Made by a program: the position numbers and the translations under genes
Shown: piece after piece, positions 54,543 through 63,881 of the stretch
How the letters are laid out: the number at the start of each line of letters is the position of its first letter
How positions within the stretch are numbered: position 1 is the first letter of the stretch
Origin: Candidatus Kapaibacterium sp.
GTDB taxonomy: Bacteria; Bacteroidota; Ignavibacteria; Kapaibacteriales; UBA2268
Assembly (NCBI GenBank): GCA_938031175.1
Contig: CALHGZ010000004.1
Coordinates: forward strand, 255,635 to 319,634
Length of the DNA: 64,000 nucleotides
Reading direction: 5' to 3'
The notes under the pieces: model-generated
What the model was told of the DNA's origin: nothing
Database searches by the model: none
Seen by the model: the letters and a program-made list of their open reading frames with translations, nothing else

Positions 54543-56441
54543 ATGATGAATGAATTTACCAATAACAGCGATAATCAGATTAGTCAGGAAACAAAGTTCG
54601 TGATTAGCAAATTTTGGAATCACCTACATAAAGTTGTAGATATTAACAAAAGTTTAACGCAGGAAATTGAATCGTTTAAGAATAAGATTCATCAATTACA
54701 AACCTCGTACAGCGAACTACAGAATAAGCACAACACCTTAGTATCACAATTTAATGCCTTGCAAAAGGAGTTTAATGACAATAAAATTGAGCTACAAAAC
54801 AGAATTCAGAGAACAGCTCAATTAGAACAATTAGTTACAGATTTGCAAGGATATGATGAGAAATATCACCAGCTTTTGTCAGATTATCAAAAAATAAAAG
54901 TCGAAAATTATACGCTTAAGCAATTTAATACTGATTATACTGAGCTACAAAGTAGTGTAAGACTTTTGACAGAAGAAAAACAAGAGTTAATAAATGAAAA
55001 TGAGAATTTAAGAAAAAAAATCGAAAAATTTGAAAACGAAAAACTTGAATTAACCCCCTTGCAAAAAGATATTGTGCAAAAAAATAAGCTTATTTATGAA
55101 AAAAATGAAGAAATTGAATTTTTAAAAAATAAATTGATTGACTATGAAAATCAACTTTTCCAATATGAGAATAATAAATCTGAGATAATAGAATTAAACG
55201 CTCAAATAACGCATTTAAACGAAGTAGTTTCTGAATTAAGTGCGAAAAATAATAGTTTAAATAATCAAATTATTGCTTTAAATCAAAAAATTATAGACTT
55301 AGAAAATATAAATTCCAATATAACAAATGATTTGACCAAAAAGCAAGCTGAAGTTGAAAGTCTTAAACTAGATTTAGAAAAGATCATAAATGAAAGGGAC
55401 GATTTAAAAGAGAGCGTTAAAAAGGATATCGATCAGAACAAAAAAGTATATGAAGAAAATGAGAAACTAAAAAAAGAATTATCATCTTTAAGTCTAATTT
55501 TAAAGCAAAAAGAAACAACCACAGCCGATTTAAATAAAGAAATTGCAAAACTCAGAGCTAAACTATTCGATTCTGATGCTATTGCAAAAGCATTACAATC
55601 CCAATTACAAGATGCTTTGGCTAAAATTAAAGTAAGTGATGAAGAAAAAGCACAATATTCTAAACATATAAAGTCATTGGAAGAACAGTTAAACAACAAA
55701 GATTTAATTATTTCAAAACTTGAAAGAACTAATTCTGAGTATCTAACAAAAATTGAGTCTTTCAATTATGAAAAAGAAAAATTGATGCAGGAAAATAATG
55801 AGCTAAATGCAAAGAATTTAGAATTATTAAAACAAATAGAAATGATTAAAATTGACTTAGAGGATTTGAATAGCTTGAAAAATTCAATTAAATACAAAGA
55901 AACTAAAATAAAGAATCTTGAAACCGATAGGAATCAATTACTTAATGAATTGTCCGATAAATTAAATGAAGTAACAAATCTTAAAGATCAGCTAAATTCA
56001 ATATCAAAAACTGTTGAGGAAAAAAACAAAGTAATCTTAGGTTTGCAAGAAAAATTAAATCAATTCGAAGAGATGAAAAAAGAATTGCTTACTCTTAGAT
56101 TCAAAATTCAAACAATTGATATAGATTTAGAAGAACAGACAAAAAAGTTAGAAGACTATGAAATGCTTAAAGATGATAACAAAAAGCTAAAGTTTAAAAT
56201 ATCACAATTAATAGATGAATTAACTGAAAAGGAAAGAATTTACAATGATAGCGTCGAACAAATCAATGGATTGACAAACAAAGTAAAACAACTCGAGCAT
56301 TTGATTGATAATATACGAATGGAATTAAATACTGCTTTGTCAGAAAATCTTAGACTTAATCAAGTGAAAACTATAATCAAAAATGAATTAATTAAACAAA
56401 ATGAGATAGTAGAGGAGATTCTAGCCAACATCAAAAATTAA
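54543..56441 (+). CDS. Long coiled-coil protein between pheT and zapA
   Basis: A 632-aa protein that is almost entirely coiled coil: Leu/Ile heptads with Lys, Glu, Asn and Gln throughout, no signal peptide and no membrane helix. The first 30 residues are the only non-coiled part (ETKFVISKFWNHLHKVVDIN). It begins 4 nt after pheT and precedes zapA by 115 nt. I do not recognise it as a named family. The position suggests a cell-division or chromosome-related scaffold, but low-complexity coiled coil gives weak evidence of kinship. Confidence 0.8.
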   Translation: MMNEFTNNSDNQISQETKFVISKFWNHLHKVVDINKSLTQEIESFKNKIHQLQTSYSELQNKHNTLVSQFNALQKEFNDNKIELQNRIQRTAQLEQLVTDLQGYDEKYHQLLSDYQKIKVENYTLKQFNTDYTELQSSVRLLTEEKQELINENENLRKKIEKFENEKLELTPLQKDIVQKNKLIYEKNEEIEFLKNKLIDYENQLFQYENNKSEIIELNAQITHLNEVVSELSAKNNSLNNQIIALNQKIIDLENINSNITNDLTKKQAEVESLKLDLEKIINERDDLKESVKKDIDQNKKVYEENEKLKKELSSLSLILKQKETTTADLNKEIAKLRAKLFDSDAIAKALQSQLQDALAKIKVSDEEKAQYSKHIKSLEEQLNNKDLIISKLERTNSEYLTKIESFNYEKEKLMQENNELNAKNLELLKQIEMIKIDLEDLNSLKNSIKYKETKIKNLETDRNQLLNELSDKLNEVTNLKDQLNSISKTVEEKNKVILGLQEKLNQFEEMKKELLTLRFKIQTIDIDLEEQTKKLEDYEMLKDDNKKLKFKISQLIDELTEKERIYNDSVEQINGLTNKVKQLEHLIDNIRMELNTALSENLRLNQVKTIIKNELIKQNEIVEEILANIKN

Positions 56442-56556
56442 GCGAAGCGAAATTAAATTTTAAATTAAAATATTTTTTATTTAGATTTTTCAATGTATTT
56501 TGTATAAATAATTTTACACAATTTTAATCAATAAATTTTCTTATAATTACGTCGAA

Positions 56557-56841
56557 ATGATAAAGACATTCAAAGTAAACATAGCAGGTAAAGAATATAA
56601 TTTAAAAGGAGAAAACGAAACAATTTTGATATCGGCAGCAGAGATGGTAGAGCAAAAGATAAATGATTTGAAGATGCAATATCAGGGCGAACCGATATCA
56701 ACAATTTCAATTTTGGCGGCTTTAAATATTGCTGAACAATTATTTTCCAATAAAAGCCAGTTTGAATCAGAAAAAGAATATTTTTTGAATGAACTCAATA
56801 AAATGGCTGATTTTTTAAATAATAACCTGATCAATTTATAG
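56557..56841 (+). CDS. zapA: Cell division protein ZapA
   Basis: A 94-aa protein. ZapA binds and bundles FtsZ. It shows the short N-terminal beta-hairpin domain (TFKVNIAGKEYNLKG), then ILISAAEMVEQKINDLK and the conserved ISILAALNIAEQLF, followed by the C-terminal helix. The gene stands before a 6S-like RNA, as in many bacteria. Confidence 0.88.
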   Translation: MIKTFKVNIAGKEYNLKGENETILISAAEMVEQKINDLKMQYQGEPISTISILAALNIAEQLFSNKSQFESEKEYFLNELNKMADFLNNNLINL

Positions 56842-56989
56842 ATAGTAAAACAAATTATATGTCAAGTGAAATAAAAATAAAGACCGAAGGATACATTTTA
56901 AGGACTAAATTTTTGGTCAGAATTAATAAATTGCTCAGTTATAGATATAGTTCAGCAATAATTGCTTGCTCTTTGAATTAAATTATTTA

Positions 56990-57220
56990 AAGCCGCATTT
57001 TACTATCATCAACACGAGGATCAAAAGAACTGTTAGTAAAAGAAATAGGGAAACAGGCTCTGATTATGGATTGCAGGCAACATTTATCCAAAAGATAAAA
57101 CCTAATTAAGGTCAGTTGAAGCATGAGATAATCAGGATGTTACCCACCGTGTCCTCAAGAGTTCTTTACTCGAGAAGTGTTGTTTTGCATAAGCAAATGA
57201 TAGTTTAATGCGGTTTTTTT
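56990..57220 (+). ncRNA. ssrS: 6S RNA
   Basis: The 421-nt gap between zapA and rny holds a rod-like RNA. The closing stem pairs 56990-57009 with 57197-57216 (18 of 20 positions, one of them G-U) and is followed by a T-run. Inside, GGGAAAC (57048-57054) pairs mostly with GTTACCC (57139-57145), and CTGATTAT (57060-57067) pairs perfectly with ATAATCAG (57128-57135). The unpaired arms between give the large central bubble of 6S RNA, which binds the RNA polymerase holoenzyme. The zapA neighbour is also as in other bacteria. The ends are estimated from the stem. I see nothing convincing in 56842-56989. Confidence 0.75.
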
Positions 57221-57262
57221 GTTAAGTGTTAGTTTTTTAAAGAATTTCAGGAGTTAAAAGAT

Positions 57263-58825
57263 ATGAATGAATATTTAATATTAATCTTTAGCCTTATTGG
57301 TTTGATAGTTAGTTTCATTATTGGCTTTATGATGAGTAAAAAAATAATTGCTGCTAAAATAAATGAAGCAGAACAAACTGCTGAACGAATCAGACAAGAA
57401 GCCGAAAAAGAAGCAAGGAACATTAAGAAAGAAAAACTACTTGAGGTTAAAGAAGAATGGCACAAAAGAAAGCAAGAATTTGAAAATGAAACCCAGACTA
57501 GGAGAGCTAAGATTCAAGTTTTAGAAAAGCAACTAAAAGCTCGTGAAGAAGCAATCGAAGCAAGAAATGAAGCAATCACAAAAAAAGAAAAGCAAGTACA
57601 TTTAATTGAAGAGCAATTCAAGCAAAAAGAAGAAAAACTCAATGAAAATATGAAAAGAGTTGAAGAGCTCATAGAACAGCAGATGAAACAGCTCGAGGAA
57701 ATATCTGGTTTAACTAGAGAAGAAGCAAAGCAGAAATTAATGGATACCTTAGTGAATGAGGCTAAAAACGAAGCTGCTCAATTAATAAAGCAAATTAGAG
57801 ATGAGGCAAAATTGCAGGCTAACAAAGAAGCTCAGCGTATAATTGTACAGGCAATTCAGAGAACAGCTTCGGATCATAGTGTGGAAACAACTGTTTCTGT
57901 TGTTAATCTCGATAGTGATGAAATGAAAGGTAGAATAATTGGACGCGAGGGAAGAAATATACGTGCATTCGAAGCTGCTACAGGTATAGATTTAATTATA
58001 GATGATACTCCCGAAGCTGTTGTAATATCTGGATTTGACCCATTCAGGCGCGAAGTAGCGAAAATTGCCCTCGAAAGACTTATGCTAGATGGCAGAATAC
58101 ACCCTGCTAGAATCGAAGAAGTAGTTGAAAAAACTAGAAAAGAACTTGAAGAGGAGATTGTTGTCGTTGGACAAAATGCTATTGCAGAGTTGAATTTGTA
58201 TAATGTACATCCCGAACTTGTTAAATTGATTGGGAAAATGAAATATCGCTCCAGTTATGGGCAAAACTTGCTGAGCCATTCAATAGAAGTTGCTTATCTA
58301 TGTGGAATAATGGCAGCTGAGCTTGGACTTGATGTACAATTAGCAAAACGCGCCGGATTGATGCACGATATTGGTAAATGTGTTGATAAAGAAACAGAGG
58401 GACCACACGCTTTAATTGGCTACGAGTTAGCCAAAAAATACAAAGAGCATCCAATTGTAGCTAATGCTATAGGTGCTCACCATGAAGATATAGAAATGGA
58501 ATCACCCATTGCTGTATTAGTTCAGGCCGCTGATAGTATAAGCGGTGCTCGACCAGGTGCAAGACGCGAATCTTTGGAAAACTATGTTAAAAGACTTGAA
58601 AAACTTGAATCCTTAGCTCAGAGTTTTGAAGGCGTTGCCAAAACATTTGCAATACAAGCAGGAAGAGAAGTGCGGGTTATTGTAGAACCGGAGAAAGTTG
58701 ACGATTTAACTGCTGACCAGATGGCAAATGAAATTGCTCAAAGAATCGAAAAAGAGATGGAGTATCCTGGACAGATAAAAGTTACTGTAATACGTGAACG
58801 CAGAAGCGTTTCAATGGCTAAATAA
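57263..58825 (+). CDS. rny: Ribonuclease Y
   Basis: A 520-aa membrane-anchored endoribonuclease for mRNA decay. One N-terminal helix ([21 protein letters not shown]), a long coiled coil (about 30-190), a KH domain with [23 protein letters not shown], then an HD domain with LMHDIGK and HHEDIE. The length is the family norm. AGGAG lies 9 nt before the ATG. The start is fixed by the membrane helix. The stop codon abuts the stop of the convergent DUF2723 gene. Confidence 0.96.
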   Translation: MNEYLILIFSLIGLIVSFIIGFMMSKKIIAAKINEAEQTAERIRQEAEKEARNIKKEKLLEVKEEWHKRKQEFENETQTRRAKIQVLEKQLKAREEAIEARNEAITKKEKQVHLIEEQFKQKEEKLNENMKRVEELIEQQMKQLEEISGLTREEAKQKLMDTLVNEAKNEAAQLIKQIRDEAKLQANKEAQRIIVQAIQRTASDHSVETTVSVVNLDSDEMKGRIIGREGRNIRAFEAATGIDLIIDDTPEAVVISGFDPFRREVAKIALERLMLDGRIHPARIEEVVEKTRKELEEEIVVVGQNAIAELNLYNVHPELVKLIGKMKYRSSYGQNLLSHSIEVAYLCGIMAAELGLDVQLAKRAGLMHDIGKCVDKETEGPHALIGYELAKKYKEHPIVANAIGAHHEDIEMESPIAVLVQAADSISGARPGARRESLENYVKRLEKLESLAQSFEGVAKTFAIQAGREVRVIVEPEKVDDLTADQMANEIAQRIEKEMEYPGQIKVTVIRERRSVSMAK

Positions 58826-60727
58826 TCAATTATTGATGATCTGGTTTAATTTTTCAAGTCCTTGAATGGCATTGATGTTGGTCTTATCCAATTTTAATGC
58901 CATTTCATATGACTTTTTGGCAGCATTTATTTGTTGCGTGCTTAGTGCATAGTTACCTAAAATTGAAAATTGAGTTGAAGCAAGTTTTCTTATTCCTTCC
59001 TCTAAATGATTCTCTTTCTTTCTGAAAGAATTTTGAAATCTGGTCAAATCGAAATTTTCAAGTGTAACAGTTCTGATCTCCTGTTTATTGATTAATCTTA
59101 TAGCAAATCCTTCCGGTACTTTCTGGTAATTTTTGCCAACATCAGGTTCTGTTTGCAATATATCTAAAGTGATATAAACAGGTCTTTCATTTATATTTTT
59201 ATCAATAAAGGAATTAAGTAAATTAATAAAACGTCCTTGAATTCTTTGAGAATTGTAAGGTTTACCGGCTTCAAACAACTCCAGATCTTCCATAAAAAGT
59301 TCGAATTCACTTTTTGATTTATCATAAATTTCAGGATACCATTTCTTAAATTGATAAGGATACCAAGTTCGTCGCAATAATTCTTTTTCAACTAATACAA
59401 TATCTGGTCTTACATTTTCAACTTTTTGCATAAACCAGAATGCAGAGCACCAATAATCCCACTGTGCAGATATAATCAATGAATTCTTTTCTAAATTATT
59501 GATCAGATTATTTGTATATTCCCGAACCAGAAAATTATTTGAAAGGTTGCAGCTTTCATAATTTATAAGTATGGATATGATTGGAGTAATTATAAAGAAA
59601 TAAGAAATTTGCCTGATTTTAAAAAACAACCAAAATAAACCTACAGCAGTAAAAATATGAAACGGTATATATACAACCGTGAAATATGAATCAATATCAT
59701 GTATTGAATAATTAATAACATATACGAGTGCAATTATGACTATTAGAAAAAGAAAAATTGCATAAGATAAATTAAATCGGAACAATTGAATAATACCTAA
59801 AATCATTGGTAGGATACCAATCCAACCGAATTGAGAAGGCATCATCTGAAAAAATAGGGAGAAATTTTTTTTCATTGTTTCAGTGTCTGAAAACATCCAA
59901 ACTTGATATTGTTTACCTGTGACGTGGTACCAGAATTTGTCGAAACCTCTTGAGACCCATCCCCAGTTAAAGTCAGGTTCCATTGCACTTCTGATTGGCA
60001 GGTAAATATACAAACTCAAACCTAATGTGAACGGAAGTAGGGTAAGAAAAAGAAATTTGAATTTTGATATTGAGAAATCGAATTTAGATGGGGTTTTAAA
60101 ATAGATGAATATTAATGCCGGTAATAATAAAATTGTTGTTAAGTGATTGGTGAAGGATAATCCGAGAAGAAATGCAGCAATTAAATACAAGTGTTTTTCT
60201 TGTTCATTAGATTGCCAAGCTTTTGTGAAAGTTAATATTACAAGATTTATTAGCAAGAGCTGAAGTGAGTACACTTCGAAATTGGTTGCTTGAGACCATA
60301 CGGTGATTGAAAATGAATAGATTAAAGTTGCAACTATTGAGGAAACAGTTATATAATTCTCAATTGAGGGTGATAAGTAATTTGTTGTAATTGTTTTCTT
60401 TTGCGATTTAGTTTTTTTTAAAAAATTTAGGTTTTTTAATATTGAATATGCTATGAAATAAAATATTAGCACCGAAAGTGATGTATATATAGAAGCTAAA
60501 ATATTCATTTGATAAATTTTAGAAATTGGCAATTGGAGGTAACTCCAGAGATGGCCTAATATCGTGAATAATGGATACCCAGTCGGATGGGCTATACCTA
60601 AGGTGATACAGACAGCTGCAAGCTCTCCGGAATCAGTAAATTGAAGGTCTTTTGCTGTGGTAAATAGATAGATTAAGAAGGAGAAAAAAGTTACTAAAAT
60701 AGAAATCAAATAATGGTATTTTTTCAT
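58826..60727 (-). CDS. DUF2723 multispanning membrane protein with TPR end
   Basis: A 633-aa protein with about 11 membrane helices in the first 400 residues. The family motif near the N-terminus is DSGELAAVCITLGIAHPTGYPLFTILGH, which in this GT-C-like group carries the acidic residues thought to bind a lipid-linked sugar. A soluble domain of about 170 residues and a final TPR unit (ALSTQQINAAKKSYEMALKLDKTN) follow. It is probably a protein or lipid glycosyltransferase in the inner membrane. Substrate is unknown. Confidence 0.85.
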   Translation of the reverse strand: MKKYHYLISILVTFFSFLIYLFTTAKDLQFTDSGELAAVCITLGIAHPTGYPLFTILGHLWSYLQLPISKIYQMNILASIYTSLSVLIFYFIAYSILKNLNFLKKTKSQKKTITTNYLSPSIENYITVSSIVATLIYSFSITVWSQATNFEVYSLQLLLINLVILTFTKAWQSNEQEKHLYLIAAFLLGLSFTNHLTTILLLPALIFIYFKTPSKFDFSISKFKFLFLTLLPFTLGLSLYIYLPIRSAMEPDFNWGWVSRGFDKFWYHVTGKQYQVWMFSDTETMKKNFSLFFQMMPSQFGWIGILPMILGIIQLFRFNLSYAIFLFLIVIIALVYVINYSIHDIDSYFTVVYIPFHIFTAVGLFWLFFKIRQISYFFIITPIISILINYESCNLSNNFLVREYTNNLINNLEKNSLIISAQWDYWCSAFWFMQKVENVRPDIVLVEKELLRRTWYPYQFKKWYPEIYDKSKSEFELFMEDLELFEAGKPYNSQRIQGRFINLLNSFIDKNINERPVYITLDILQTEPDVGKNYQKVPEGFAIRLINKQEIRTVTLENFDLTRFQNSFRKKENHLEEGIRKLASTQFSILGNYALSTQQINAAKKSYEMALKLDKTNINAIQGLEKLNQIINN

Positions 60728-60786
60728 TTAAATCTGAAATTAATTAATTTAGTGCAAAAATATAAAAATTTATAATAAATGAATTG

Positions 60787-61209
60787 TCATAAATTTAAGG
60801 AAACTTCGGCATAGGATGTTGCTGTTTCATATAAACGTGCATTGATTGAAGAAATGTTTTTATACTTTTTGAAATGAGGTGATAATTCGTTGATGATCAT
60901 AGCACAAATATTTTCAACCGTTGTCACATCAGAAATAACAGTGTATTTAAATTTATTTTCTTTTAAAAACTTAAGCATCAATTTATCTTTTTCGTCACAA
61001 ATGAAGCAGTGATCTAATTTACTGATAAGTGGTAAGACTATTTTATCCATTTCGTAAAAATCAATAATCATAGAATTTTTGTCAAGAGTACCGACTAATT
61101 CAATAATTAATTTGTATGAATGTCCGTGGATATTTTTGCACAGACCAGAATGAAAAGGAAGTCGATGCCCCATTTCCCATATATATTCTTTAGCAGTATT
61201 ATATTTCAT
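60787..61209 (-). CDS. queD: 6-carboxytetrahydropterin synthase (QueD)
   Basis: About 140 aa. The enzyme turns dihydroneopterin triphosphate into 6-carboxytetrahydropterin for queuosine synthesis. Zinc ligands are the His in EMGHRLPFH and the two in NIHGHSYKL; the catalytic Cys is in SGLCKN, and TTVENIC has the conserved Glu. The ATG at 61209 leaves a 4-nt gap after queF; the frame is open to a TTG at 61221. The neighbour queF strongly supports QueD over a pteridine-biopterin role. Confidence 0.92.
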   Translation of the reverse strand: MKYNTAKEYIWEMGHRLPFHSGLCKNIHGHSYKLIIELVGTLDKNSMIIDFYEMDKIVLPLISKLDHCFICDEKDKLMLKFLKENKFKYTVISDVTTVENICAMIINELSPHFKKYKNISSINARLYETATSYAEVSLNL

Positions 61210-61213
61210 TTTT

Positions 61214-61558
61214 TTATTCAATTTGTTTTTTATATTCCGCTTTAATTATGGAATACATTCCTCCACGTGTTTTCCACTCACTGATCACAGACATTTCAAT
61301 TGGATCGCAAACAGAGACGAGAAAATCAAGAATTTCATTTGTTACAGCTTCATAGTATATGCCTCTGTTACGGAATTGAAGAAAATAATATTTCAATGCT
61401 TTCAGTTCAAGGCATACTTTATCTGGTATATATTTAATAGTGATTGTTGCGAAATCGGGTAATCCGGTTTTGGGACATACTGATGTAAATTCAGGATTAA
61501 CATGAGTAATTTCGTATCTTCTTTCCGGTGCTGGATTTGGAAATGTCTCGAATTCCAT
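61214..61558 (-). CDS. queF: NADPH-dependent 7-cyano-7-deazaguanine reductase (QueF)
   Basis: A 114-aa tunnel-fold enzyme that reduces preQ0 to preQ1. The nucleophile Cys28 lies in FTSVCPKTGLPDFA, and the family block LELKALKYYFLQFRNRGIYYEA is present. GGAG lies 5 nt before the ATG. The short (YkvM-like) form is typical. It forms a two-gene unit with queD. With queG at 14.9 kb the window holds three queuosine steps in two places; queC, queE, queA and tgt are not here. Confidence 0.95.
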   Translation of the reverse strand: MEFETFPNPAPERRYEITHVNPEFTSVCPKTGLPDFATITIKYIPDKVCLELKALKYYFLQFRNRGIYYEAVTNEILDFLVSVCDPIEMSVISEWKTRGGMYSIIKAEYKKQIE

Positions 61559-61644
61559 GGCGTCTCCAAAATATAATTTTTTTATTTGACGAATGATGAA
61601 GTATAAGTATTATTTTGCATAAAAATTATTAGTGAATTTTAAAG

Positions 61645-62385
61645 ATGTACATCTGCGGTAAAAATTCCATTTTCGAAGCATTTAAGTCTGGTAAAAATAT
61701 ACAAAAAATTTATATTCTCTTTAATCTGAGTGATAATTCAATTTCCGGGATTTACTCATTAGCAAAAAAGAATAAAGTGCCTGTAGTTCGATATGATAAA
61801 AAAAAATTCAGCGAATTAGAAAACAGAGTATTTCCAAAAGGCACTAAAACACAAGGCATAATTGCTTTTGTAGAACAAATAGAGACAATTGGGCTTAATG
61901 AATTAATCAAAATTTCATTTCAGAATATGAAACAACCTGTTTTAATCATGCTCGATGGAATAACAGACCCACAAAATTTGGGAACAATCTCAAGAACAGC
62001 TCTTTGTGCTGGAGTTCAGGGAATTATATTGTCCAGAAGGAATTCTGCTCCAATTACAAGTATAGCAATTAAAGCATCTGCTGGTGCGATTGAACACATT
62101 CCAATTGCAAAAGTTAATAATTTATTACAAGCTTTAATTGAATTGAAAAAAGCTGGATTTTGGATAATCGGAACAGATAATAAAGCCGATAGAATCTATA
62201 CAGATGATATTTACAATTCGCCAGTTGTTCTAATTTTTGGCAGCGAAGGCGAGGGTATGAAACAGTCCCTAAAAAAACAATGTGATTACCTAATCAGAAT
62301 TCCTATTTATGGAGAATTTGATTCGCTGAATGTATCAGTAGCAGCTGGAATAATTCTATACGAAATAAGAAGACAGAAGAGTTAA
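61645..62385 (+). CDS. rlmB: RlmB-type 23S rRNA 2'-O-methyltransferase (SpoU family)
   Basis: A 246-aa SPOUT methyltransferase. The N-terminal L30e-like domain (YICGKNSIFEAFKSGKNI) is followed by the knot motifs LDGITDPQNLGTISRTALCAGVQ, LIFGSEGEGM and IPIYGEFDSLNVSVAAGIILYE. RlmB methylates a guanosine in 23S rRNA (G2251 in E. coli); a related tRNA enzyme cannot be fully excluded. The stop codon overlaps that of the NlpC/P60 gene by 4 nt (TTAA). Confidence 0.9.
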   Translation: MYICGKNSIFEAFKSGKNIQKIYILFNLSDNSISGIYSLAKKNKVPVVRYDKKKFSELENRVFPKGTKTQGIIAFVEQIETIGLNELIKISFQNMKQPVLIMLDGITDPQNLGTISRTALCAGVQGIILSRRNSAPITSIAIKASAGAIEHIPIAKVNNLLQALIELKKAGFWIIGTDNKADRIYTDDIYNSPVVLIFGSEGEGMKQSLKKQCDYLIRIPIYGEFDSLNVSVAAGIILYEIRRQKS

Positions 62386-62936
62386 TTCAGTATTCTGCCA
62401 AATCCAACCAATTTACTTCTTAAATGGTAATCATTCAAGGATTGTTTGATTACACCCATAGAAGTAGATGAATGGACAATCTCATTATTACCAATATAAA
62501 TTCCGACGTGTGATATTTTGCTTTTACTTGCAAAGAAAACAAGGTCACCTATCTGAAGTTCACTTTCCTGTATCCTTTTTGTGTAGTAGTACTGTTCTTG
62601 AGCAGTGCGTGGTAAAAAGATGCCGACGTTTTTAAAAACATTTACCACAAAACCAGAACAATCAAAGCAATTATCAGAATCACCGCCATAGCAATAAGGA
62701 GTCCCCACTTTAGAAAGAGCATAACTAATTAAAGGGTTTTCGATATCCACTCTTTTGTTATAATCAGGGACTCTTTTTTCAGTTATAAATTCTTTTTCAG
62801 TGTGTTTTTGAACGAATTTCTCATTAGTTCCTTTTGTAGTAAAGCGAATTGAGCTTTGGCATGCTGAAATGATGGAAAATATTATGAATATAACAAAATA
62901 AGTTACTAAAAGCCTATATTTATAATTGTTTTTCAT
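62382..62936 (-). CDS. NlpC/P60 peptidoglycan hydrolase lipoprotein
   Basis: A 184-aa lipoprotein: hydrophobic signal with lipobox ISAC, then a short linker and an NlpC/P60 cysteine peptidase domain (about 70-184). The catalytic Cys93 is in FDCSGFVV, the first His in ISHVGIYIG and the third residue region in EIVHSS. It likely cuts peptide cross-links or stems in the cell wall. It has a sigma-54-type promoter of its own. With flagellar genes under the same kind of promoter, opening the wall for flagellum assembly is one possible job. Confidence 0.92.
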   Translation of the reverse strand: MKNNYKYRLLVTYFVIFIIFSIISACQSSIRFTTKGTNEKFVQKHTEKEFITEKRVPDYNKRVDIENPLISYALSKVGTPYCYGGDSDNCFDCSGFVVNVFKNVGIFLPRTAQEQYYYTKRIQESELQIGDLVFFASKSKISHVGIYIGNNEIVHSSTSMGVIKQSLNDYHLRSKLVGFGRILN

Positions 62937-62966
62937 TGATAGTCAAAATCTTTGACACTGAAAATA

Positions 62967-62983
62967 TACAATATCTGTGCCAA
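62967..62983 (-). promoter_or_regulatory. Sigma-54-type promoter before the NlpC/P60 gene
   Basis: On the minus strand the site reads TTGGCACAGATATTGTA: a perfect TTGGCAC and TTGTA for TTGCW, 12 of 14 informative positions, exact spacing. The start would be near 62956, about 20 nt before the ATG at 62936. Confidence 0.65.
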
Positions 62984-62990
62984 AGAGTTA

Positions 62991-63881
62991 CTAAGTAAAC
63001 AAAAGGCATGTGAGATAGATAAAAACTAGTGGAAACACATACATTGGACTATCAAATCTGTCAAGAATACCACCGTGTCCCGGTAGTATAGTTGAGCTAT
63101 CTTTGATTCCGACATCTCTTTTTATTTGCGATTCAGCTAAATCCCCAATTTGAGCGAAAGCTGTTATTAACAAAGATAGTATAATTATATGAAAGATTGG
63201 AATATTTAATTTAGCAACAGAAACGAAAGCCCAAAAATAAAGCGAGCCCAGAATAATACCTGCAATTGTGCCTTCCCAAGTTTTTTTTGGACTTATTCTT
63301 TGATATAATTTATTTTTACCAATTGCCTTACCAATGAAATAAGCAGCACTATCGCATACCCAAATTGATGAAAATATTGCAAAAAAGAAAGTTGCCCAAT
63401 CCTGATAATCGTATAACACGAAAAAAGCCTGAGAATTTATTATATTCGGCGTTATATGATTTACGATATATTTGAATTCTCGTAATAGTAGTAAAGGTAA
63501 AAAAAGGAAATTAATATAAACTAATCCTGCCAAAGTTGAAAGTATGTTGTTAAAAGGATTAACTCTATTAGAAAATAATTCGATTGTACCAAGAACAATA
63601 ATGAAAAGAGAAATTAGAATTATTATAGCTAAAATCAGAAGTTCCAATTTAAATCTAATTAAGAAATAAGATGAGAAATGAATTATGAAAGTGAAAAATA
63701 TCGCAAGTGTGTAGTGTGGTTTGCTGTTTTTGAATGAAGTAAGTTTATAAAATTCAGCTAAGGCTGAAGAGCAAATAACAGAGATCAAAGCAACAAAAAT
63801 CAAACCACCGTACCAAATTACAAAAGCGCCAATAGGAATACCGATTGCAGCAATAATAATTCTCTTTGTCAACTCGTTCAA
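62991..63881 (-). CDS. cdsA: Phosphatidate cytidylyltransferase
   Basis: A 296-aa polytopic membrane enzyme that makes CDP-diacylglycerol for phospholipids. The C-terminal signature is clear: RISPKKTWEGTIAGI, then GDLAESQIKRDVGIKDSSTILPGHGGILDRFDS. About eight membrane helices are seen. The start is a TTG at 63881, supported by GGAG 8 nt upstream (63890-63893); no in-frame ATG lies close. It is upstream of the NlpC/P60 gene with a 54-nt gap holding that gene's own promoter. Confidence 0.94.
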   Translation of the reverse strand: MNELTKRIIIAAIGIPIGAFVIWYGGLIFVALISVICSSALAEFYKLTSFKNSKPHYTLAIFFTFIIHFSSYFLIRFKLELLILAIIILISLFIIVLGTIELFSNRVNPFNNILSTLAGLVYINFLFLPLLLLREFKYIVNHITPNIINSQAFFVLYDYQDWATFFFAIFSSIWVCDSAAYFIGKAIGKNKLYQRISPKKTWEGTIAGIILGSLYFWAFVSVAKLNIPIFHIIILSLLITAFAQIGDLAESQIKRDVGIKDSSTILPGHGGILDRFDSPMYVFPLVFIYLTCLLFT

